NCBI GenBank assembly: GCA_029548365.1
Contig: JAKPNN010000014.1
Span: 31,252 to 95,251 of the forward strand
Direction of reading: 5' to 3'
Length of the DNA: 64,000 nucleotides
DNA from: Chloroflexota bacterium
GTDB taxonomy: Bacteria; Chloroflexota; Anaerolineae; Anaerolineales; Anaerolineaceae
The notes beneath the pieces are model-generated. The model was not told the DNA's origin, did not search any database, and saw only the letters and a list, made by a program, of their open reading frames with translations. The position numbers were made by a program, and so were the translations under genes. Of this stretch, positions 44,527 through 52,988 are shown piece by piece (within the stretch, counting starts at the first letter, position 1; the number at the start of each line of letters is the position of its first letter).

Positions 44527-47517
44527 ATGTTTGAATTTTTAAAGAAAAGAGTTGTGGCGATGATATATGAAAAAATGGAAGATTTTAAATTTGCTTCTCA
44601 ACAATATCTGATTCTGAAGCAAAAATATCAGCAGGGCCAGATTGATATAACCCAATACCAGAGTGGTATTGATAATCTACAAGGCAAAGACATTTTTGGC
44701 TGTGAGTGGGCTATTGACGAGGAACGGGGCCAATGGGGCATCCTTGAGAATGGCATTTGGAAGGAAAAAGATCCGGAAAGCGTTTTCAATCGCCCCAACA
44801 CACCTGTGAAGCCGAAAGCCACACAGCAAAAGAAAAAACGAGGGTTGGTTGCTGCTATCATTCTCATCGTTTTTGTTTCTTGTATATGCGTCTGTGCCAT
44901 CGGCGTTGGTACCTATTCTTATTTCAGCGGTGATTTAGCCTGGTTGTTGACGCAGATGGGAATTGATTCTCAAGCAACCGAACCATTCTTTGCTGATAGC
45001 GTAACTCCAACAGAAAATAACCTGGAGGATTTGGGCGATTTTTCTTTTAATGTTCAGCACACGAAAACCTTTACCATCGGGGAAATGCAGGTGCTGGATT
45101 CCTATCAGGGAAGCGCACTTTTCCCTGAGGAGAGCTTAGAGGAGGGTCTGCAGGGCCAGGTGGTGGTCAGCGAACCTGATTCCGTATTGAAAGATGCCCT
45201 GGAAGAATATTTTGAATTAAAGAGCTCATTTTACCAATTTACAGCAACGGGTGAAAACGACGGGACGGGGAGCGCTCAGTTTTCTCTGCCATCTTCTGAG
45301 GAAAACCTGTACTTTTTGGAAATATTCGATGAAAAATATATCAGCTTATCTCCCTTACCCGGTACCAACGGTGCAGTAGCCTTGAGTGTTCCGGTCAGGG
45401 CGATAAGTCAGGATGAGGGCAATGACTCCATCTCCTTCAGAGGATCCTATGCTTTCGCAGTGGTCTCCCCCCGGGTGGATACATCTCAAAAACCAGGGAC
45501 TATCCTGGCAAGATACCAAACACAGGCCGATCCGCGTAATTGCGGTGTAACCCAGAAAACCCAATACGAGAGCTTTATGGAAAAGCCGACCCGTCTGACC
45601 ATTTCAATATGTCGAATGAGCCTCAATGGTAAGGTTAAAGCGCTTTATTACCCTCCTGAAACACCCAAGGTGAGTACCGCACAAGTGGACCAGGTGGTTG
45701 ATCTCGTCACTCAGATTTTGGCTGTGTATCAAAATGAAGGTTTTAACCGGGCAAAACTTGAGGATTACTGGTTTGGTGTGCCGATTGTTATCAAAAAAGG
45801 AGGTGGAAATCCGGTTTATTCGGTTGGGAACGGGACAATATATATTCCTGAAGACAGCCTGGGACATGAAAATCTTGAATATGAGCTAGCCCATGAACTA
45901 GCACATTGGATCCAGGATGATAAATATAACATGAGTAGTAGTTACTGGAAGAATTTTTTTGGGATTTCCTCAAGTCAAACCTGGTGGTTGGAAAATAGCG
46001 CAGAGAACATGGTTATGTTATATAAGCCGAATTATATCGAACGGAATATAACAACTTATGGCCCGTCTAACATTTCGGACAGTAAAACACCATTTCAATT
46101 TGCGCCATTGACCTGGAATGACCAGTTGTATGTACATGCGCAGTTGCTTAAGGTTTTCACCTGTGAAAGACCAGCCGTTTGCCCGATCAATCAGGCGAAG
46201 TTTACAGAAGCCATCAACAAGGGCACTTATCCTTTTGATTCTTCGGCTGTAGATCTGATATCCAAGAATATCAATGAATATGCGCGCTATTTATTAGGAA
46301 ATTCACCCCAGCAAGCCAACAGCACGATTTTAATTATGCCTGCGGTTAAAACTGGGAAAGGATTTGGTGACTTTGCAGCCCCAAAATTAGAGAAGAACAT
46401 ATCGAGTTTTGAGAAAATCGGCTATGCACCTCAGATGAAAATGGTTGGTGGTGTCGGTGAAGAAGAGCTCCATATTCAAGCGCCGATCGACAAAGGCGGA
46501 GTTTATCCGTTGACTGTGGGTTTACCTACGAACCTGGAGGCGATTGGCAACCCGGTTGTAATTGAAGTGGAACCAGGCACCCCATTCTATTACCGCCTGG
46601 GGAGTGCGGATATACAGTATGCTGATGGTAAAAGTAAAGTGTCACTTGGGCCAGTGCATAGCGCTTTGGGCGTTGATAAGGTGCGCATTGTGGCGGTCGC
46701 TGGAGACGGCGCTAAGGTATTCAAGGCTCAGTTAAAATCGATTAATTTGGAAGGTGATTGGTTGTTCATGGCTGACAGAATCCTTGTAAACAACCTGGTG
46801 TGTGATGATCCTGATGGTGCAATTAAGGCGTCGGATGAGCAATTCGCCAAACTTACCGCTTTATACACAAGCTGGCCAGCAGCCGCATCTGGAAAATATG
46901 TCAGGGATGCAGGCGGGACCAGTTATACCTGGGAAGGTAACCCTAACAACCTCCAAACCCTGCAAGGGGATACAGATTCAGTTATTCTAATTCAAGGGGT
47001 TACCCGGGTTTCACCAAAAGGAATTAGAATTGAGTCCTCTTTCTCCTTACATAACAAGGGGACAAGTAGACCTCAGGATGGCAGCTTGATGGCGCTGACC
47101 TCTGCCGGGGCGCTGGGGTTGGCATTGTTCAATCGTAAAAAGAAAATGCTTGCGATTCCGTTGTTAGGGCTGTTCGTCATCTGTTTTATCAGTGCGTGCG
47201 GTGCATGGGGTGTTTTTGAAACGGATATGAATACCATCACAACATTGGACAAAATAGAATTAGCAGCTGGAAAAACCATAGCTGAGTTGGTTACAGGGGC
47301 AGATCTCACATCAGCCAATGCGCAACTCACGCCTTTATTTGTGTGCGAAGGTGAGAGTGTTTCAACCATCGATTTTTTAGTGAAGATTGGCGTAATGGTT
47401 GGTGATAGCTTAGATGAGAAAACATCCAAGTGTACTGGTACATTAACTTACCGCGTGCAAGGTTTTTTGTTTGAAGATGGAGTGATCACTGAAAAATTCA
47501 TAAATTCTGGCGAATAG
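44527..47517 (+). CDS. Large membrane protein with gluzincin-type HELAH metallopeptidase motif
   Basis: A 996-residue protein; start uncertain (ATG 44527 or 44560). Residues 25-82 form a small helical plus Trp-rich module (LKQKYQQGQIDITQYQSGI, GQWGILENGIW) found before membrane segments in related phyla. A membrane helix lies at about 108-132. The extracytoplasmic domain has HELAHW at 456-461 and a downstream WWLENSAEN Glu (489 or 493) as third zinc ligand. It is beta-rich after about 620. Near the C-terminus GALGLALFNRKKKM and ACGAWGVF (hydrophobic, basic, then a lipobox-like Cys) surround another membrane helix. Cysteine-poor core; AT-richer than its neighbours. Could be a surface protease or peptidase-like sensor. 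Confidence 0.72.
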   Translation: MFEFLKKRVVAMIYEKMEDFKFASQQYLILKQKYQQGQIDITQYQSGIDNLQGKDIFGCEWAIDEERGQWGILENGIWKEKDPESVFNRPNTPVKPKATQQKKKRGLVAAIILIVFVSCICVCAIGVGTYSYFSGDLAWLLTQMGIDSQATEPFFADSVTPTENNLEDLGDFSFNVQHTKTFTIGEMQVLDSYQGSALFPEESLEEGLQGQVVVSEPDSVLKDALEEYFELKSSFYQFTATGENDGTGSAQFSLPSSEENLYFLEIFDEKYISLSPLPGTNGAVALSVPVRAISQDEGNDSISFRGSYAFAVVSPRVDTSQKPGTILARYQTQADPRNCGVTQKTQYESFMEKPTRLTISICRMSLNGKVKALYYPPETPKVSTAQVDQVVDLVTQILAVYQNEGFNRAKLEDYWFGVPIVIKKGGGNPVYSVGNGTIYIPEDSLGHENLEYELAHELAHWIQDDKYNMSSSYWKNFFGISSSQTWWLENSAENMVMLYKPNYIERNITTYGPSNISDSKTPFQFAPLTWNDQLYVHAQLLKVFTCERPAVCPINQAKFTEAINKGTYPFDSSAVDLISKNINEYARYLLGNSPQQANSTILIMPAVKTGKGFGDFAAPKLEKNISSFEKIGYAPQMKMVGGVGEEELHIQAPIDKGGVYPLTVGLPTNLEAIGNPVVIEVEPGTPFYYRLGSADIQYADGKSKVSLGPVHSALGVDKVRIVAVAGDGAKVFKAQLKSINLEGDWLFMADRILVNNLVCDDPDGAIKASDEQFAKLTALYTSWPAAASGKYVRDAGGTSYTWEGNPNNLQTLQGDTDSVILIQGVTRVSPKGIRIESSFSLHNKGTSRPQDGSLMALTSAGALGLALFNRKKKMLAIPLLGLFVICFISACGAWGVFETDMNTITTLDKIELAAGKTIAELVTGADLTSANAQLTPLFVCEGESVSTIDFLVKIGVMVGDSLDEKTSKCTGTLTYRVQGFLFEDGVITEKFINSGE

Positions 47518-47610
47518 CTTAACAAAATGTTGCGCGCAGGGTGCTTGGTGAAGTGGGATCACCACCCTGAGATTGCGCTGTCTCCGTCCTCGGTCTAACC
47601 CGGGTCTCTC

Positions 47611-48471
47611 TTACGCGAACAAATCCTCACGTTCGAATTTTTCATCCAGTTTGGACATACCATACGAGGCCAGGGCTCCCAGGGCAAACAGGAGCGCGCT
47701 CAGGGCGATCTCCCAGCCGACAACCCCTTTTGGGATGATGGCGATGGTGGAGCCGACCACCACACCGAGGATCAGGTGATACATCAGCGCATAGAATTTC
47801 TTAAACAGCCAGGCGATCAATTTAGCCAGACTTAACACAGCGATCACGCCTCCCAGCGCCAGGGGGATCATCACACCCAGGTCAAGCGTCCTTATTCCGG
47901 CAGCCATGGGATGATACAGTCCAAAATAAATCAGGAAGTTGGAAGGGCTGAGGCCCGGCACAACCACGCCCAACCCGATCAATGCGCCGCTCAGCATCCA
48001 GTTGAGAAAAGAGGGTGAAAGCTGCACCCAGTTTTCATTCTCCATCCAGGCCATTAAGAACACGGTGCCAACCGAGATGCCGGCTAACAGCACCCAATGC
48101 CACCAGGAACGCCCCTGTTTTCCAGAGGTCTTATACAATGAGGGAAAAGTGCCGGCAATGAAACCAATGAACAACCAGGTGAACAACGCTGGATAATGGG
48201 TAAAGGCCAGATCCACAACGGCTGAGAAAGCCACCGTGCCGATCACCCCGCCAATGCCAACAGGAAGAAAAAAGAGGAAATTTTGCAGGAATTTGTGCCT
48301 GAAATTCCCTAAAAAACGGATCAGAGGCTCATAAATCCCAAAAACAACCGCCAGCACGCCACCGGAAAGCCCGGGGGTGATAAACCCGATCCCCACCATG
48401 ATGCCTTTGAGCAGGCGGATTACCCAGTCAATCACCGGGTTGGTTTTCTTTGTGAATTCACTGGTCGACAT
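47611..48471 (-). CDS. DUF368 membrane protein (putative polyprenyl-phosphate transporter)
   Basis: A 286-residue polytopic protein of the DUF368 family: GIMVGIGFITPGLSGGVLAVVFGIYEPLI near the N-terminus and WMLSGALIGLGVVVPGLSPSNFLIYFGLYHPMAAGI in the second half are the family's inverted-repeat signatures. About eight membrane helices. Some DUF368 proteins were shown to return undecaprenyl phosphate across the membrane for envelope synthesis; here that is inference by family. A VTT/DedA-type protein, the other family with this role, is at 50009. Confidence 0.87.
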   Translation of the reverse strand: MSTSEFTKKTNPVIDWVIRLLKGIMVGIGFITPGLSGGVLAVVFGIYEPLIRFLGNFRHKFLQNFLFFLPVGIGGVIGTVAFSAVVDLAFTHYPALFTWLFIGFIAGTFPSLYKTSGKQGRSWWHWVLLAGISVGTVFLMAWMENENWVQLSPSFLNWMLSGALIGLGVVVPGLSPSNFLIYFGLYHPMAAGIRTLDLGVMIPLALGGVIAVLSLAKLIAWLFKKFYALMYHLILGVVVGSTIAIIPKGVVGWEIALSALLFALGALASYGMSKLDEKFEREDLFA

Positions 48472-48599
48472 GATTATGGCTCACTTTTCGTCATTGATCT
48501 AAAAAAACACCCATCAATCTTACTCGTTCCCCAATTTAAGGCAAAGGAGCACCACGCAAACAGGGGACAGGGCGGTCAAAATTGAGTTGAACGCAGCGC

Positions 48600-49958
48600 C
48601 TAATAATCGCGCATCAGCATCAGGATACGGGCAAAATGTTTGGCTGCTTTGGCGTACAAGTCCAGGCTGATCGATTCGTTGGGCGCGTGTGCCCGGGAAT
48701 CGGCATCGTTGGCGCCGTTAGAGATAATTGGCACCCCCAGGTATTCCTGGAACATGAAATTCGGGCCCGAACCGCCGATCATCGGGTTGATGCGGGTGGG
48801 TTTGTCATAAACGTCTTCCGCCGCCCGCACAGCCAGCCCCACCGCCGGGTGGTCGGGGTCGGTCCTGGCTCCCGGGTTGCCGCCCAGGTCGACAATTTCG
48901 ATATCGGAAAATCCATGCGCGTCCAGGTGTTCTCGAAGCTGTGCGAGTACCTGCTGAGGTCGCTGGTCGGGCACCAGTCGAAAATCTACTTTGGCGCTGG
49001 CTTCGGCTGGCAGCACGGTCTTGGAGCCTTCGCCCTGGTATCCGGAATTCAACCCGCAGATCGTGCAGGTCGGTTGGTAGACGGCTTGAATGGCGAGTTC
49101 CAGCGGGTCATCCACGCCTTTCAAAAAACCCTCTAACCCGTAAACTTCGCGGTAATGGGCGCGCATATCCGGCAATTGTGCTAACAATTCTTTTTCGCGC
49201 GGCGTAGGTGGGATCACCGACTCGTAAAATCCCGGCAAAAGGATGTTCTCACACGGGTCTTTGAGAGTGCTCAGAGCCCACACCAGGCGCCAGGCTGCAT
49301 TCGGGAAGAGCGAGCCACCGGTGCCTGAATGCACATCCTGGGTAGCTGTGCGCACTCGCAGCTCTACATAGCAGATGCCCCGCAATCCCAGCATCTGGAT
49401 CGGTGCGTTTTCATGGTCAACACCGCCCACCTCCCACACGCACACATCGCCAGCCAGCAAGTCTTTGTTAGCCCTCACAAAGGGTTCCAGGTTCACGCTG
49501 CCAATCTCTTCTTCGCCCTCAACGATGAATTTTACGTTGCAGGGAAGTTCGCCTTCCCGGTCCAGGATGGCGTCAATGGCATGCAGGCGGGCGGTAAAGT
49601 TGCCCTTATTATCAGAAACGCCGCGCGCATACAGGCGCCCATCGCGCAGGGTCGGCTCAAAAGGCGGTGAATCCCACAATTCCAGGGGCTCGGCTGGCTG
49701 GACATCATAGTGATTGTAGGAAATCAGGGTGGCATCGCCCTGCCCTTTCCGCTCGCCAAACACCACCGGTGATCCACCTGTGGGCATGATCGACACGGAA
49801 AAGCCGCGCAATTTCAAGGCGTCTGCGACCAGCTCGGCGCAATCCTCAATGCCCAGGTTCTGGGCTGCCACACTGGGTTGGGCCAGAAGACGCGAAAGCT
49901 CGTCTACGCTTTCACCCAAATGTGATTCAATATATTGATCTATAGCTTGAGTATTTAT
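48600..49958 (-). CDS. M20 family dipeptidase/peptidase
   Basis: A metal-dependent amidohydrolase of up to 452 residues. Motifs: YNHYDVQPAEPLELWDSPPF (His and Asp metal ligands), GVSDNKGNF, EGEEEIGSVN (catalytic Glu and ligand), and the lid domain with TICGLNSGYQGEGSKTVLP; C-terminal GANDADSRAHAPNE holds the last His. The first usual start codon is TTG 49919, but the conserved N-terminal helix (AIDQYIESHLGESVDEL) continues 13 codons upstream to an ATA at 49958, which is seven bases from AGGAG. An in-frame ATG is absent. I therefore show the longer frame; the start is unusual. Confidence 0.85.
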   Translation of the reverse strand: MNTQAIDQYIESHLGESVDELSRLLAQPSVAAQNLGIEDCAELVADALKLRGFSVSIMPTGGSPVVFGERKGQGDATLISYNHYDVQPAEPLELWDSPPFEPTLRDGRLYARGVSDNKGNFTARLHAIDAILDREGELPCNVKFIVEGEEEIGSVNLEPFVRANKDLLAGDVCVWEVGGVDHENAPIQMLGLRGICYVELRVRTATQDVHSGTGGSLFPNAAWRLVWALSTLKDPCENILLPGFYESVIPPTPREKELLAQLPDMRAHYREVYGLEGFLKGVDDPLELAIQAVYQPTCTICGLNSGYQGEGSKTVLPAEASAKVDFRLVPDQRPQQVLAQLREHLDAHGFSDIEIVDLGGNPGARTDPDHPAVGLAVRAAEDVYDKPTRINPMIGGSGPNFMFQEYLGVPIISNGANDADSRAHAPNESISLDLYAKAAKHFARILMLMRDY

Positions 49959-50008
49959 GGTTCATCTCCTAAGTGTCTAAATAAAATTTTTATCGCAAAA
50001 TCGTTCCA

Positions 50009-50620
50009 TCAAAACACTCCCTTCAACAACCCGATCAGCCAGTCACCCGCATAGGCAAACATCATCATTTTAAAGACCTTGCCAATCACACAGTAAATCA
50101 GGAATTTGGTAACCGGCATCTTCAACATTCCAGCCAACATGCCTGCCATGTCAAATAAAGGGTTGGGAATGAAAGCTAAAATCAAAATGGTGATGTCGCC
50201 GTACCGACGCATCCAGGTGACCACCTGGTCGTAGTGGGTGGAGTTTTCTACCAGGGCTTGACCGCTGAAGCCCGCCAAATAACCCGAAAGCTCGCCCAGG
50301 GCTGCACCGGTACCTGCCGCAATTGAGACCCAAAAAGGGTTAAACACAGCTCCCATGGCAGTGGTGAAGAGCACACCCGGCACGGGGATCAGGATGGTGG
50401 CATTGGCCAGAAGCGAAAACAAAAAGATGCCCGGGTATCCAAACGCCCGCAACTCCTGAATCCGTTCACGTTGGATGAAAAGAAACACCGTCAGCGCGAT
50501 AACAAACAGCAGGACGACTGCACGGATGATGTTGAGCGTACGCTTGGGAAGACGTTCTACCAGGGGTAAACGTTTGGGGGGCAATTCTTCTTCAGGCGAG
50601 GAGAGATGGTCATTTTCCAT
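50009..50620 (-). CDS. VTT/DedA-like (SNARE-associated) membrane protein
   Basis: A 203-residue protein with five or so membrane helices and the VTT-domain features: GIFLFSLLANATILIPVPG, GAALGELSGYLAGFSG and IPNPLFDMAGMLAGMLKMP. The family includes undecaprenyl-phosphate flippases and lipid scramblases. ATG 50620 starts 11 bases inside the end of udk, so it is translationally coupled; a longer frame to 50746 is only a shadow of udk. Confidence 0.87.
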   Translation of the reverse strand: MENDHLSSPEEELPPKRLPLVERLPKRTLNIIRAVVLLFVIALTVFLFIQRERIQELRAFGYPGIFLFSLLANATILIPVPGVLFTTAMGAVFNPFWVSIAAGTGAALGELSGYLAGFSGQALVENSTHYDQVVTWMRRYGDITILILAFIPNPLFDMAGMLAGMLKMPVTKFLIYCVIGKVFKMMMFAYAGDWLIGLLKGVF

Positions 50621-51269
50621 CGGCAGGTAAGTGCCCTTCCAACAGAGACTGCAAACGCGCGATGACCATGTCAAGCGCAACCACGTTAAAACCGCCCTCC
50701 GGGATGATGATGTCGGCGTAGCGTTTTGATGCGTCAACAAACTCAAGATGCATGGGACGCACTGTGCGCAGATACTGGTCGACCACCGATTGCAGGGTCC
50801 GACCCCGTTCCTGGATATCCCTCAACAGCCGCCGAATCAAGCGGATATCTGCGTCTGTGTCCACAAATATTTTCATATCAAACAGATCCCGCAGGTCCTT
50901 TTCAACAAAGATCAGGATGCCCTCCACCAGGATGACGGGTTTTGGCGACACATGAACCGTCTCCGTTTTGCGGCTGTGGATGCTGAAATCATAAACCGGC
51001 GCCTCAATCGCCTGGCCGAGTAATAATTGTTGGATATGCTGGACCATCAGGGGGGTTTCCAATGAATCGGGGTGATCATAATTGACCTTGGCGCGCTCCT
51101 CGGCAGTCAGATGTTTCTGATCCCGATAATAGGCATCGTGCGCCAGATAGGCGATACTTTCCATCCCCATGCGTTTAAGGATCAAATCCGCCAGCGTGGT
51201 CTTCCCAGACCCGGTACCCCCGCCAATGCCCACGACCATGGTGTTTTTGCTTTTCGATTCGGTCATCAT
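50610..51269 (-). CDS. udk: Uridine kinase
   Basis: A 219-residue kinase, normal size. P-loop GGGTGSGKTTLADL, DAYYRDQ, NYDHPDSLETP, the substrate motif APVYDFSIHSRK, VILVEGILIF and the RLIRRLLRDIQERGRT lid are all present. It phosphorylates uridine and cytidine using ATP or GTP. ATG 51269 is six bases from a perfect -10 (51281-51276 reverse), so the mRNA is probably leaderless. Divergent from folD. Confidence 0.94.
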   Translation of the reverse strand: MMTESKSKNTMVVGIGGGTGSGKTTLADLILKRMGMESIAYLAHDAYYRDQKHLTAEERAKVNYDHPDSLETPLMVQHIQQLLLGQAIEAPVYDFSIHSRKTETVHVSPKPVILVEGILIFVEKDLRDLFDMKIFVDTDADIRLIRRLLRDIQERGRTLQSVVDQYLRTVRPMHLEFVDASKRYADIIIPEGGFNVVALDMVIARLQSLLEGHLPADGK

Positions 51270-51275
51270 GTTACG

Positions 51276-51300
51276 ATTATAATCGCAATTCAGGTATAAT
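51276..51300. promoter_or_regulatory. Divergent -10 boxes for udk and folD
   Basis: The 62-base udk-folD gap holds a -10 on each strand: reverse TATAAT at 51281-51276 inside the palindrome GATTATAATC, six bases before the udk ATG, and forward TATAAT at 51295-51300 ahead of folD, which also has a GGAGG site. Confidence 0.5.
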
Positions 51301-51331
51301 CGATTTTATAATTTGTTCATTTGGAGGTTAA

Positions 51332-52231
51332 ATGCCAGCAAAACTGATTGATGGCAAAGCCATCGCTGAAGCCCTGCGCGAAGAAGTTAAACAAAAGGTG
51401 GCAGAACGGGTTGAAAAGGGTTTGCCTGTTCCTGGCTTGGCAACGGTGCTCGTGGGAGAGAACCCGGCTTCCCAGGTGTATGTCCGCATGAAGCACAAGG
51501 CTTGCCAGGAAGCCAATATCATCTCAACTGGCAATGTGCTGCCCGCCAACGCCAGCCAGGCTGAGGTAGAAGACCTGGTGCACAAGTTGAATGCCGATGC
51601 CAATATTCACGGCATCCTGGTGCAGTTGCCCCTGCCGGCAGGTCTGGATGAGGAACGTGTGCTCAACACGATCAGCCTGCAAAAGGATGTGGACGGCTTT
51701 CATCCGATTAATATCGGTCGCCTGGCGCAAAAAGGGCGGGAACCGCTCTTTATTCCAGCCACTCCGGCTGGCGTGATGTATTTACTGGAGGATAGCGATG
51801 TTGAGCTTTCGGGCGCCAACGCTGTTGTTTTAGGGCGCTCGAACATCGTTGGCATGCCGGTGGCTTTGCTGCTGGTCAAGGCGAATGCTACAGTAACCAT
51901 CTGCCACTCGCGCACCAGGGACATCCCAGCGCTGATTCGCGAGGCTGATATACTGGTGGCTGCGGTGGGCATCCCCGAATTTGTGCGCGGAGATTGGGTT
52001 AAGCCCGGCGCCATCGTGATCGACGTGGGCGTCAATCGCATCGAAGATGAGACCCGTAAAAGCGGTCACCGCCTGGTAGGCGACGTGGCCTTCGATGAGG
52101 TCGCTGAAGTCGCCGGTGCGATCACCCCGGTGCCCGGCGGTGTGGGTCCGATGACCATCGCCATGCTGCTGCGCAACACGCTGCGCGCGGCTCGCCTGGC
52201 GGACGGTAACGGAATGGAAAACAACTCGTAG
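51332..52231 (+). CDS. folD: Bifunctional methylenetetrahydrofolate dehydrogenase/cyclohydrolase
   Basis: A 299-residue FolD. VGENPASQVYVRMKHKAC (catalytic Tyr and Lys), GILVQLPLPAGLD, a Rossmann segment GRSNIVGMPVALLL, KPGAIVIDVGVNRI and the C-terminal PVPGGVGPMTIAML are all canonical. It interconverts 5,10-methylene- and 10-formyl-tetrahydrofolate. GGAGG lies seven bases before ATG 51332. Confidence 0.97.
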   Translation: MPAKLIDGKAIAEALREEVKQKVAERVEKGLPVPGLATVLVGENPASQVYVRMKHKACQEANIISTGNVLPANASQAEVEDLVHKLNADANIHGILVQLPLPAGLDEERVLNTISLQKDVDGFHPINIGRLAQKGREPLFIPATPAGVMYLLEDSDVELSGANAVVLGRSNIVGMPVALLLVKANATVTICHSRTRDIPALIREADILVAAVGIPEFVRGDWVKPGAIVIDVGVNRIEDETRKSGHRLVGDVAFDEVAEVAGAITPVPGGVGPMTIAMLLRNTLRAARLADGNGMENNS

Positions 52232-52323
52232 CGCATCGGTGGGCGGTTTTTCAAGCTGTTGGTGGTCAGTGGTGATTGAATAACACCGATTATTGCTGAC
52301 CCCTCACAATCGACCGGTGAGCT

Positions 52324-52761
52324 TTAATATTCCAACAGGATCGTCACCGGGCCGACATTGACCAGTGCTACATCCATATGCGCACCGAAAACGCCGGTTT
52401 GGGTGGGAATCCCCCTGGCTGATAGTTGCTCGGCACAAGCCTCCACCAGGGGTTCGGCGATCTCGGGCTTAGCTGCATCAATAAAAGAAGGACGCCGCCC
52501 CCGGCGGGTATCGGCATACAGCGTAAACTGTGAAACGACGATCGCCTCTCCGCCCACATCCAGGGCGGAAAGGTTCATTTTCTCCTCAGCGTCTTCAAAG
52601 ATGCGCAGATGCGTAATTTTATCGGTCATTTGTTCCACGGTCGCCAGGGTGTCTTCCGGCGCCACCCCCAGCAGGATCACCAGGCCCTTTCCGATCTCGG
52701 CGACAATCTGCCCGTCGACGGTGACCCGACCCTGAGACACGCGTTGGATGACGGCTTTCAT
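52324..52761 (-). CDS. dtd: D-aminoacyl-tRNA deacylase
   Basis: A 145-residue Dtd of usual length. It begins [17 protein letters not shown], has the catalytic [17 protein letters not shown] motif and the C-terminal NVGPVT Gly-Pro motif. It removes D-amino acids mischarged on tRNA. I chose ATG 52761 with AAGGAG eight bases ahead; the extra six residues upstream are within the ribosome-binding site. Confidence 0.95.
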   Translation of the reverse strand: MKAVIQRVSQGRVTVDGQIVAEIGKGLVILLGVAPEDTLATVEQMTDKITHLRIFEDAEEKMNLSALDVGGEAIVVSQFTLYADTRRGRRPSFIDAAKPEIAEPLVEACAEQLSARGIPTQTGVFGAHMDVALVNVGPVTILLEY

Positions 52762-52976
52762 AGGCTTCTCCTTTTTCAAAAATTTTGATCAAAGCAAGTA
52801 GCTCATCTCACTCGCTTCGCTTTCGCCCCTTTCGCTATGCTTCAGGGACTTTGTAGCTCACAGGGTCACTAAGCTCCACGTTCTAACTCACCTACCATTT
52901 CCATGCCGATTATAGCATCAATGGTATATCATGATACCCTTTCAGCTATTCCCATTCACACCTCAGCAGCTTGTAC
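52762..52976. other. Intergenic gap with repeat fragments
   Basis: No gene seen. Fragments such as CTCACTCGCTTCGCTTTCG and CTTCAGGGACTTTGTAG recur in other gaps of the window (near 36085 and 62200). Confidence 0.4.
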
Positions 52977-52982
52977 TATAAT
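52977..52982 (+). promoter_or_regulatory. -10 box of rnd (predicted leaderless transcript)
   Basis: Perfect TATAAT at 52977-52982, exactly six bases before ATG 52989. No Shine-Dalgarno sequence. This also rules out the upstream in-frame TTG at 52971. Confidence 0.5.
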
Positions 52983-52988
52983 CAACTC

